This document shows, one piece after another, positions 8,955-15,351 of a stretch of 64,000 nucleotides of DNA. The DNA lies in NCBI GenBank assembly GCA_002307055.1, contig DBTM01000040.1:1-64000 (forward strand), read 5' to 3'. This DNA is from Clostridiales bacterium UBA1316 (lineage in GTDB: Bacteria; Bacillota; Clostridia; Oscillospirales; Oscillospiraceae). Below the pieces are notes generated by a model that did not search any database, was not told the DNA's origin, and saw only the letters and a program-made list of their open reading frames with translations. A program made the position numbers and the translations under genes. Positions within the stretch are counted from its first letter, which is position 1, and each line of letters starts with the position of its first letter.

Positions 8955-9725
8955 CTATAAGTCCAGCTTCCGCAGGATTTCCCGCAGAGCCGTTTTGACA
9001 GGGCTGCTGTCGGGGACGCTGGAGCTTGGTTTCCCGTCGGCATCGTAGCGGTAAATGCTTTCATCCTGAGGCAGGACGCCGATGAGGTCCAGCTTCTGTT
9101 TGGCAATCTCCTCTAAAACACCGTCGTCAAGCTTACCGCCCGGCGCCCGGTTGACGATCAGCTTTGTCACACCGGGGTTTAATTTCAAGTCCTCCGACAT
9201 GGCGCTGATTCGGCCGACAGCCTGAATTCCGCGGCGTGACGCGTCACTGACGAGCAGGAGGATATCGATATGCGGCAGAATCCCGCGGCTGATATGCTCA
9301 AGCCCTGCTTCATTGTCCACGACGAGATAGCGGTAACCGCCTTTATATTTGTCGATCTGTGATTTAAGTACGCCGTTAATATAGCAGTAGCAGCCCTGTC
9401 CCTGCGTCCGTCCCATGACAAGGAGATCGTAGCTGTCTTCCTCAACCAGGGCATCGCTGAACATAAATTCCGTGTATTCCTGCTTTGTCATATTTGTCGG
9501 GAGTGATTCAGCCTCGGCATCCTTATACTGCATTTTTTCGCGGATTTCTCCGAGTGTCGTCGGTATTTCGACACCGAGGACTTCGTTGAGATTGGAGTTG
9601 GGGTCGGCGTCTACGGCTAAGATGGGTCCTTTTCCGGCTTTGCCGAGATAGTCAATGATGATGCCGCAGACGGTTGTTTTTCCTGTTCCGCCTTTTCCGG
9701 CGACGGCTATTGTTATGGGCTTCAT
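8955..9725 (-). CDS. cooC: CooC-type nickel-insertion ATPase, copy 1
   Basis: This 256-aa P-loop ATPase belongs to the MinD/CooC group. The Walker A is GKGGTGKTT near the N-terminus, and the nickel-binding CxC pair is C112/C114 (GCYC). CooC/AcsF proteins load nickel into CODH or ACS. Its position directly upstream of acsB1 points to activation of that synthase (AcsF role). It differs clearly in length and sequence from the second CooC at 14532, so each may serve its own client enzyme. The assignment of client is inference. Confidence 0.92.
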   Translation of the reverse strand: MKPITIAVAGKGGTGKTTVCGIIIDYLGKAGKGPILAVDADPNSNLNEVLGVEIPTTLGEIREKMQYKDAEAESLPTNMTKQEYTEFMFSDALVEEDSYDLLVMGRTQGQGCYCYINGVLKSQIDKYKGGYRYLVVDNEAGLEHISRGILPHIDILLLVSDASRRGIQAVGRISAMSEDLKLNPGVTKLIVNRAPGGKLDDGVLEEIAKQKLDLIGVLPQDESIYRYDADGKPSSSVPDSSPVKTALREILRKLDL

Positions 9726-9758
9726 ATAGTCTCTCCAGTTTAAAGTAAGTTTTATATA

Positions 9759-9950
9759 TTAAAGGTTCATTTCAATGATAACTTTTCCGTTCACAAGGTC
9801 GGCTGAAACAAGCTTGGCTTGTATGCGTGTGTCTTTTTCGAGCAGATCGGTAAAAATAATGGCGTCACCGTCAAAGACGAATTTTTGGATATTATTCAGG
9901 AGCATATGCTCCGTATTCCCGCTTTTTTCAAAAACTTTTGATAAGCACAT
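9759..9950 (-). CDS. cooT: CooT family nickel-binding protein
   Basis: This 63-aa protein starts MCLSKV and ends in short beta strands (IFTDLLEKDTRIQAKLVSADLVNGKVIIEM). That is the pattern of the CooT family, whose Cys2 binds one nickel in a small dimer. In Rhodospirillum rubrum cooT lies with cooC and cooJ in the CODH operon, and here it sits between cooC1 and a His-rich gene. A role in nickel delivery to ACS/CODH is the family expectation. Confidence 0.85.
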   Translation of the reverse strand: MCLSKVFEKSGNTEHMLLNNIQKFVFDGDAIIFTDLLEKDTRIQAKLVSADLVNGKVIIEMNL

Positions 9951-9964
9951 AATGCTGCCTCCCG

Positions 9965-10279
9965 TTATTTCAGCGCCGCCAGGACATTTTCAAGGCGCTT
10001 GTTGGCGCGGTCGATGTCTTGGATTGCAAGCTGGACTTCCTGTGCCTGGCTGCTCAGCAGCAGATGCTCTAAGCTGTGGGCGAGGCCGCTGAGTTCTTCC
10101 TCGTGGTGCGCGTTGTGATGGAGCGTATACTGCAGGAATGCGGCAGCCTCGTCCTTGCTCTGCAGCAGATTTTCGTGGCCGTCAATGTCATGGTGATGTG
10201 CCTGAGCGCCCTCATGGCTATGCTCGTTCTCGTGGTCATGACTATGCTCATGTGTGTGATGATGATCCTCATTGTGCAT
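9965..10279 (-). CDS. His-rich putative nickel chaperone (CooJ analogue)
   Basis: This 104-aa protein has an N-terminal 30 residues that are about half histidine (HHHTHEHSHDH and further runs), followed by a helical, coiled-coil-like domain (SGLAHSLEHLLLSSQAQEVQLAIQDIDRANKRLENVLAAL). It is the first gene of the leftward unit, followed by cooT and cooC. The order recalls cooCTJ, although R. rubrum CooJ carries its His-tail at the C-terminus, so this may be an analogue rather than a homologue. Nickel storage or delivery is the likely role. Confidence 0.7.
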   Translation of the reverse strand: MHNEDHHHTHEHSHDHENEHSHEGAQAHHHDIDGHENLLQSKDEAAAFLQYTLHHNAHHEEELSGLAHSLEHLLLSSQAQEVQLAIQDIDRANKRLENVLAALK

Positions 10280-10404
10280 GGCAGATACCTCCGTTTTCTA
10301 TAATACTATTTATTGGATATTTCGGTATGCGCATTCATTTATTCGAAAAATTATACGCTTTTTGTAGTATAGATACCAAAATATAAGAAGATTACTCATA
10401 TATA

Positions 10405-10432
10405 ATTATAAGTCTAAATCGATTGGTGTCAA
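10405..10432 (-). promoter_or_regulatory. Promoter of the leftward ACS unit
   Basis: On the minus strand TTGACA and TATAAT, both perfect consensus, are separated by 16 bp, about 125 bp before the His-rich gene. A 6-bp dyad (GCGTAT/ATACGC, 10441-10456) lies just behind the -35 box. Confidence 0.75.
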
Positions 10433-10497
10433 TAAATATTGCGTATTATGATACGCGCGTGCCAAAATGCTAAATACAATCCAAAAACATAGGATAA

Positions 10498-10524
10498 CGA
10501 ATGGTGTCAGTATAACACCATTCG
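10498..10524. promoter_or_regulatory. Candidate operator dyad in the divergent ACS control region
   Basis: CGAATGGTGT and ACACCATTCG are perfect 10-bp arms around 7 bp. The dyad ends four bases before the -35 box of the rightward promoter and about 65 bp behind the leftward promoter. The GntR/UTRA regulator encoded downstream (11505) is an obvious but unproven candidate ligand. Confidence 0.55.
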
Positions 10525-10527
10525 TAC

Positions 10528-10555
10528 TTGACTATTCTAACGGTTCATTTATACT
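10528..10555 (+). promoter_or_regulatory. Promoter of the corrinoid-protein/GntR genes
   Basis: TTGACT and TATACT are separated by 16 bp, 30 bp before the first start codon at 10586. Confidence 0.65.
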
Positions 10556-10585
10556 TATGGCAGGAATAAAATCCACGGAGGCTCT

Positions 10586-10813
10586 ATGAACAAGCGGTAT
10601 GAAGTAATTTGGGAGATATTTAATAAATGCAGCGGCAACCAGATGCGCGACGTCTATTTTGAGGAGATCGAAACGGAAGACCCGGCTGTGTATATCTCAG
10701 AACGTTTTCAGGGATATGAAATAACGCTCGGCCAAAATAATCCGTCCGGCGAGCTGATATACGATATCGAAGCTGACGGGCTGCGCCAAAGAATGACGCT
10801 GACAGAAATATAA
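10586..10813 (+). CDS. Unknown 75-aa protein preceding the corrinoid gene
   Basis: This 75-aa acidic protein (MNKRYEVIWEIFNKCSGNQM...) has a strong ribosome site (GGAGG, five bases before ATG). I do not recognise the family. It has a helical N-terminus and a strand-rich middle (PAVYISERFQGYEITLG, GELIYDIEADG), suggesting a small alpha/beta fold, with one cysteine and no signal or membrane segment. It opens a three-gene set with the corrinoid protein and GntR regulator, 27 bp before the next start, so a shared role is likely. Confidence 0.75.
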   Translation: MNKRYEVIWEIFNKCSGNQMRDVYFEEIETEDPAVYISERFQGYEITLGQNNPSGELIYDIEADGLRQRMTLTEI

Positions 10814-10840
10814 CGGACAGAAAAACAGCGGAGAAAAGGT

Positions 10841-11503
10841 ATGAGTAATAACTTAGGTGCACTGCTTGTTGAGAGCATGCGTTCTTTAGACGAGCTGAAG
10901 GTGCTTCAATATTCGGTTGAAATGGTCGCCGAGGGGACATCCTCCTTTGAAATCTTTGAAAGACTGCTTGAAGGCATCAGGGAAGTGGACGCGCTGTATG
11001 AAGCCGGGCAGTATTTTATCGCTGACCTGATCATGGCCGGGCACATTATGAAAAGCGTCATGAATAAGGTGCTTGTTTTTCACGGCTATGAGGAATACAG
11101 CTCCTTTGGAAAAATTATCATCGCGACCGTCAAGGACGATATACACGAGCTTGGCAAAAACGTTATCACCGATGTTCTCCGGTATAATGGTTTCGAGGTC
11201 AGTGACCTCGGTGCGGATGTCTCTGCCGAAAGCATCATCGAGGCCGTCAAAGAAGCTACCCCGAACATCCTGATACTCAGCGGGACGCTGTCGTCTTCAC
11301 CCGGCAGGATGGCGGAAAGCATTGCTGCTTTGGAGCGGTCGGGTCTGCGCGGGAGTGTCCGCATTATTGTCGGCGGCGCCCCGGTAACGGCGCAATCGGC
11401 AAAAGCCATGGGTGCCGACGCATACAGCTCGAATATTATGGATTGCCTGAAAGCCTGCCACGAGTTCATGGCGTTGGCGGTCAATTCCGCCGGGGAGAAC
11501 TGA
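10841..11503 (+). CDS. Methyltransferase-type corrinoid protein
   Basis: This 220-aa protein is built like the corrinoid subunits of methyltransferase systems (MtaC/MtbC/MttC type). A four-helix cap domain occupies about residues 1-85, and a Rossmann B12-binding domain follows with the base-off motif D100-I-H102-E-L-G105, in which H102 would ligate cobalt. The later GGAP turn is also present. No methyltransferase partner is encoded beside it. A GntR regulator follows one base after its stop. It could feed methyl groups to the ACS pathway, or act as a corrinoid-bound sensor. The methyl donor cannot be told from the sequence. Confidence 0.85.
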   Translation: MSNNLGALLVESMRSLDELKVLQYSVEMVAEGTSSFEIFERLLEGIREVDALYEAGQYFIADLIMAGHIMKSVMNKVLVFHGYEEYSSFGKIIIATVKDDIHELGKNVITDVLRYNGFEVSDLGADVSAESIIEAVKEATPNILILSGTLSSSPGRMAESIAALERSGLRGSVRIIVGGAPVTAQSAKAMGADAYSSNIMDCLKACHEFMALAVNSAGEN

Positions 11504-11504
11504 A

Positions 11505-12212
11505 ATGACGGAGCCGCTGTATTTACACATCTCCGGGCGCCTTCGTCAGAGCATTATCTCGGGTGAATACAGACCGGAGGACATGCTGCCCTCCGAAAAT
11601 GAGCTGGCGGCGCTCTACAATACGAGCCGCGTCACCGTTCGAAAGAGCCTCGATGTCCTGGAGAGCGAGGGCCTTATTAAGCCCTGGCACGGGAAAGGCT
11701 ACTTTGTCCTTCCGCCGAAGTATACAACATTTACGCTGCTTTTCGGGGATAACATGAATGAAGGCCGGTTCAGATTCCAGGAGGTCAACATCATCAGGCC
11801 CTCAAAAGAAATTTCAGAGAAGCTGCAGCTCAAAAAACACCAAATGGCCATTGTCACACGCCGCTTATTAGAACGCGGCGGGAAGAACCTGGCTTATGAC
11901 GAAAAGTTTATCCCATATGAGCGCGGCGTTCCGAGTATTGAGTTTGAAATCCATTTTGCCGAATTCCCGGATATGTTCGAGGAGCGGTTTGCTCCGATGT
12001 CCCTCCATACGGAGATGACAATCGGTGTCGAAACGGCACCGGAGCATGTTTGCGCGGCACTCCGGCTGAACGCGCCCGCGCCGCTTATGGTCGTCACCCG
12101 TCTGATCCGCGCGAAGGATGACCAGCCGATCGGATACGGCAAGCAGTATATGACGGAGGACTTCGGGAAGCTGACGGCGAAATCCGGGTATTACATACAT
12201 GATAAATTATGA
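11505..12212 (+). CDS. GntR-family regulator, HutC/UTRA type
   Basis: This 235-aa regulator has an N-terminal GntR winged helix (LHISGRLRQSIISGEYRPEDMLPSENELA...TVRKSLDVLESEGLI) and a C-terminal UTRA effector domain from about residue 80. UTRA domains bind small metabolites. It overlaps the corrinoid gene closely (TGA, then ATG at 11505) and lies between the two ACS transcription units, so it may control either. The dyad at 10498-10524 is a possible site. A strong terminator follows. Confidence 0.88.
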   Translation: MTEPLYLHISGRLRQSIISGEYRPEDMLPSENELAALYNTSRVTVRKSLDVLESEGLIKPWHGKGYFVLPPKYTTFTLLFGDNMNEGRFRFQEVNIIRPSKEISEKLQLKKHQMAIVTRRLLERGGKNLAYDEKFIPYERGVPSIEFEIHFAEFPDMFEERFAPMSLHTEMTIGVETAPEHVCAALRLNAPAPLMVVTRLIRAKDDQPIGYGKQYMTEDFGKLTAKSGYYIHDKL

Positions 12213-12272
12213 TGCGGCGCGGCTTTAAACGTCCCTCTGCCGGATGACTGGGCTCAGTAACGGCATTATATG

Positions 12273-12314
12273 CACCCGAATCAACGCATGCGTTGATTTG
12301 GGTGTTTCTTTTTT
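12273..12314 (+). terminator. Terminator after the GntR gene
   Basis: CACCC plus AATCAACG pairs with CGTTGATT plus GGGTG with one G/T offset and a CATG turn, followed by TTTCTTTTTT. The core (AATCAACGCATGCGTTGATT) is a perfect 20-bp palindrome. Confidence 0.88.
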
Positions 12315-12397
12315 GGCAAATAACTGAGATTTGTTTTGTAGAATATTTATAGTTTTTATACTAATCAACTTTTATCGACAATATGCTCGTTAAATAT

Positions 12398-12426
12398 TTG
12401 ACAAACTCGCTCCGGGTTGCTAAAAT
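12398..12426 (+). promoter_or_regulatory. Promoter of the CODH/ACS core operon
   Basis: TTGACA and TAAAAT are separated by 17 bp, 81 bp before acsA. It is separated from the GntR gene by a terminator, so the core operon has its own start point. Confidence 0.8.
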
Positions 12427-12427
12427 T

Positions 12428-12460
12428 CAACTTGGGGCAACATGTAAATACAAGTTGCCC
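12428..12460 (+). promoter_or_regulatory. Overlapping dyads at the acsA transcription start
   Basis: Two inverted repeats share their right side: CAACTTG/CAAGTTG (12428-12434, 12451-12457) and GGGCAAC/GTTGCCC (12435-12441, 12454-12460). The expected transcript start is near 12433. The second repeat could form a 5'-terminal RNA hairpin, or either could be a repressor site. Confidence 0.45.
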
Positions 12461-12507
12461 ATGCTATATGTCATTACTCAGTTATTACTAAGGAGAATTG
12501 TAGCGAT

Positions 12508-14400
12508 ATGGATATTAAAAACTTTACGACAGTTGAGCAAATGGAAGAGCAGTCTGCCAGACTTAAGGAATGTGCTGTCTGTGCTGGCGCAGAAACATGG
12601 GAAGACCGTAAAAAGAACCAGACCCCATCCTGTAAGTTCGGAGAAGACGGTATATGCTGCCGCATCTGTTCCATGGGTCCCTGTCGCATCACACCCAAAG
12701 CACCGCGCGGCATTTGCGGAGCGGATGCACATGCAATCGCAGGCCGTAATTATCTGCGAATGGTTGCCGGCGGCGCTGCGGCACACTCGGATCACGGCCG
12801 CGAAATTACTCATGTGCTGCACACAGCCAGCGCCGGCGGCCACTATCAGATTAAGGATACGGCCAAGCTCCTCAAGCTGGCAAAGGAATGGGATATCGCC
12901 TACGAGGGCAGAGACATTTATGATGTTGCCCACGAAGTCGCTCTTACCGGACTGATGGAATACGGTAAGCCATTTGGGACGCAGAAATTTCTGACCCGCG
13001 CCACCGAAGAGCGCCAGAAGCTCTGGAACGACACCGGTATCGCGCCGCGCGCTATTGACCGCGAGGTCACAACGGCGATGCACATGACACACATGGGCAA
13101 TACGGCAGACGCCGAAGCGCTTGTAATGCAGAGCCTCAGAACAGGTATGGCCGACGGCTGGGGCGGTTCGATGATGGGTACCGAAATGACAGACATCCTG
13201 TTCGGAACCCCGATGCCCAAGGATACGGAGGCCGATCTCGGTGTTCTCGAAAAAGAAATGGTCAACATCATTGTTCACGGCCACGATCCGGCTTGCTCGG
13301 AGATGATTGTTCTCGCTGCCGAAGATAAAGACCTTCTTGACCTTGCCAGAAGCAAAGGTGCAAAGGGCATTAACATTGCCGGTCTCTGCTGCACAGCGAA
13401 CGAAGTTGCAATGCGTCACGGCGTCCGGATGGCCGGTAACTTCCTCCAGCAGGAAAACGCGCTCTTAACCGGTATGGTTGAAATGATTGCCGTCGACGTG
13501 CAGTGTATCTTCCCGGCAATCGGCCCTCTGAGCAAATGCTTCCACACCAAGTTTATCACCACCTCTCCAATTGCACGTATCCCTGATTCAATCTATGTCG
13601 AGTTTCATCCTGAAACTGCCCGCGAAAAAGGCCGCGAGCTTGTACGTATGGCTATTGAAAACTTCGACAAACGTGACCAAGCCAAGATATGTGTTCCGAC
13701 GAACAAGCAGCCGGCTAGAGTCGGTTACTCCTGCGAAGCAATCATTAAAGAACTCAATGGTGTCACAAACAGTTTTGTCGACATTCGCGATACATATCAG
13801 CCTCTCATCGACTGCGTTAAAGCAGGCGTTATCCGCGGTGCTGTCGCTATGGTCGGCTGTAATAACCCCAAGGTTCGTCCCGATCATTCTCACATTGAAA
13901 TCATGAAGAAGCTGCTTGCTAACGACATTATCGTTGTTACAACAGGTTGTTCCGCACAGGCTGCCGCGAAAGCCGGGCTCCTCAGCAAGGACGCCAAGGA
14001 TCTCTGCGGCGCGGGTATGAAACGCGTTTGCGAGCTTGTCGGTATTCCCCCGATTCTGCACATGGGCTCCTGCGTTGACATCAGCCGCATGATGCTGCTT
14101 GCCAATGGCATTGCCTTGGATTGGGGTATTGACATTCCGCAGGTACCTGTTGTCGGCTGTGCGCCGGAATGGATGAGCGAAAAAGCTGTCTCGATTGCGA
14201 ACTACGTCGTATCTACCGGTATTGATACATATCTCGGTATCGAGCCGCAGGTCAAAGGTTCCACTCAGATGATGGAGCTTATCACCGAGGGCACTCGGAA
14301 GATCACTGGAGCCGGTTATATTATCAACACGGATCCCGACAAGCTAGCGCAGGCGATGATCGACGGTATCGAGGCAAAACGCGCCGCGCTGGGAATATAA
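12508..14400 (+). CDS. acsA: Anaerobic carbon monoxide dehydrogenase catalytic subunit
   Basis: This 630-aa Ni-Fe CODH (CooS/AcsA) interconverts CO2 and CO. The N-terminal cluster ligands fit the family pattern: C42 and C50 for the intersubunit D-cluster, and C51, C54, C59 and C70 for the B-cluster (GICCRICSMGPCR...GICGA). C-cluster motifs are visible downstream: HGHDPACSE, GLCCTANE, VDVQCIFPAI, MVGCNN, TTGCSAQ and MGSCVDI. AGGAG lies upstream of ATG at 12508. It is the first gene of the core operon, followed by a structured spacer and cooC2. Confidence 0.97.
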   Translation: MDIKNFTTVEQMEEQSARLKECAVCAGAETWEDRKKNQTPSCKFGEDGICCRICSMGPCRITPKAPRGICGADAHAIAGRNYLRMVAGGAAAHSDHGREITHVLHTASAGGHYQIKDTAKLLKLAKEWDIAYEGRDIYDVAHEVALTGLMEYGKPFGTQKFLTRATEERQKLWNDTGIAPRAIDREVTTAMHMTHMGNTADAEALVMQSLRTGMADGWGGSMMGTEMTDILFGTPMPKDTEADLGVLEKEMVNIIVHGHDPACSEMIVLAAEDKDLLDLARSKGAKGINIAGLCCTANEVAMRHGVRMAGNFLQQENALLTGMVEMIAVDVQCIFPAIGPLSKCFHTKFITTSPIARIPDSIYVEFHPETAREKGRELVRMAIENFDKRDQAKICVPTNKQPARVGYSCEAIIKELNGVTNSFVDIRDTYQPLIDCVKAGVIRGAVAMVGCNNPKVRPDHSHIEIMKKLLANDIIVVTTGCSAQAAAKAGLLSKDAKDLCGAGMKRVCELVGIPPILHMGSCVDISRMMLLANGIALDWGIDIPQVPVVGCAPEWMSEKAVSIANYVVSTGIDTYLGIEPQVKGSTQMMELITEGTRKITGAGYIINTDPDKLAQAMIDGIEAKRAALGI

Positions 14401-14450
14401 ATACAAAGCATGTATATACTAAACGCTTGAACTGTTCATCTTAGTCATAA

Positions 14451-14516
14451 GGTCCGACGCCCACATCGGACCGTGAGTCCTTGACGATTACGAAGAGGCG
14501 ATGTGGGCATCGCCTC
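14451..14516 (+). promoter_or_regulatory. Two hairpins with complementary loops between acsA and cooC2
   Basis: Hairpin 1 is GGTCCGA/TCGGACC (14451-14473). Hairpin 2 is GAGGCGATG/CATCGCCTC (14495-14516). The segment GCCCACATCG of the first is the exact reverse complement of CGATGTGGGC in the second, so a 10-bp long-range pairing competes with both, or a loop-loop contact forms. The block ends 16 bases before the cooC2 start and could limit read-through or translation. Confidence 0.5.
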
Positions 14517-14531
14517 TATGGGGAAGAAACT

Positions 14532-15308
14532 ATGAAAATCGCAATTACAGGTAAGGGCGGCGTCGGCAAAACAACATTTGCCGCAATCCTGGCGAGGCTC
14601 TACGCCGACGAGGGGCGCAAGGTGCTCGCCGCCGATGTCGACCCGGACGCTAATCTCGGTATGGCGCTGGGCTTTACACAGCCGGAGCTTGAGGAGATCA
14701 CCCCTATTTCCAAAATGCGCACACTGATTGCCGAGCGGACCGGCGCAAGTGCCGAAACCTTCGGGAAGTTCTTTAAAATCAATCCCAAGGTTGATGATAT
14801 CCCGGATATGCTCGCCAAAGAGAAAAACGGCGTGAAGCTGCTTGTCATGGGTACCGTCGAGACCGGCGGCAGCGGGTGCGTCTGCCCGGAGCATGTGATG
14901 CTCAAGCAAGTCATTTCGCACCTCATCATTCGGCGGGAAGACGTGGTGATTATGGATATGGAAGCTGGGCTCGAGCATCTCGGGCGCGGTACCTCCAGCA
15001 TCATGGATCAGTTCATCGTCGTGATCGAGCCCGGTGAGCGCAGCATACAGACATATCATAAGGTCGTACAGCTGGCGGGTGACCTGGGCATCAAAAATGT
15101 GCGCGTCGTCGCCAACAAGGTGCGCAACAGTGACGACGAGGCCTATATCAAAGCCAGAATTCCCGAGGCGAGCCTCCTGGGCTTCGTCCATTATGAAACA
15201 GATATAGCGGAGGCGGACCGCGCCGGACGGTCTCCGTATGAATACAGCGAAAAAGCAGTTGCGGAAATCAGGGCGATAAAAGCCCGCATCGACAAAGATC
15301 AAGCTTGA
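14532..15308 (+). CDS. cooC: CooC-type nickel-insertion ATPase, copy 2
   Basis: This 258-aa P-loop ATPase has Walker A GKGGVGKTT at residues 7-15 and the nickel-binding CxC at C116/C118 (GCVCPEH). Its place directly after the CODH gene suggests it matures the CODH C-cluster. The ATG at 14532 is chosen because the protein then begins MKIAITGKGG as in the family. An upstream TTG-started extension would run through the hairpin structure and is unlikely. The ribosome site is weak, in keeping with control by the structured spacer. Confidence 0.92.
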   Translation: MKIAITGKGGVGKTTFAAILARLYADEGRKVLAADVDPDANLGMALGFTQPELEEITPISKMRTLIAERTGASAETFGKFFKINPKVDDIPDMLAKEKNGVKLLVMGTVETGGSGCVCPEHVMLKQVISHLIIRREDVVIMDMEAGLEHLGRGTSSIMDQFIVVIEPGERSIQTYHKVVQLAGDLGIKNVRVVANKVRNSDDEAYIKARIPEASLLGFVHYETDIAEADRAGRSPYEYSEKAVAEIRAIKARIDKDQA

Positions 15309-15311
15309 AAA

Positions 15312-15327
15312 ATCACGCATGCGTGAT
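15312..15327. repeat. Perfect 16-bp palindrome between cooC2 and acsB2
   Basis: ATCACGCATGCGTGAT is fully self-complementary and lies in the 43-bp gap before acsB2. It shares ACGCATGCGT-type symmetry with the terminator at 12273 but has no U-run, so it is not a terminator. Confidence 0.6.
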
Positions 15328-15351
15328 CATGAAAAATTGGAGGTAATCACA

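Noticed and set aside
12478..13419. A 313-codon frame on the minus strand under acsA
   Set aside because: It is antisense to CODH, has no family features and no plausible start signals.
15319..15351. ATG at 15319 as start of the second acsB
   Set aside because: It lies within a palindrome without a ribosome site. TTG at 15352 has TTGGAGG at proper spacing and matches the family N-terminus.
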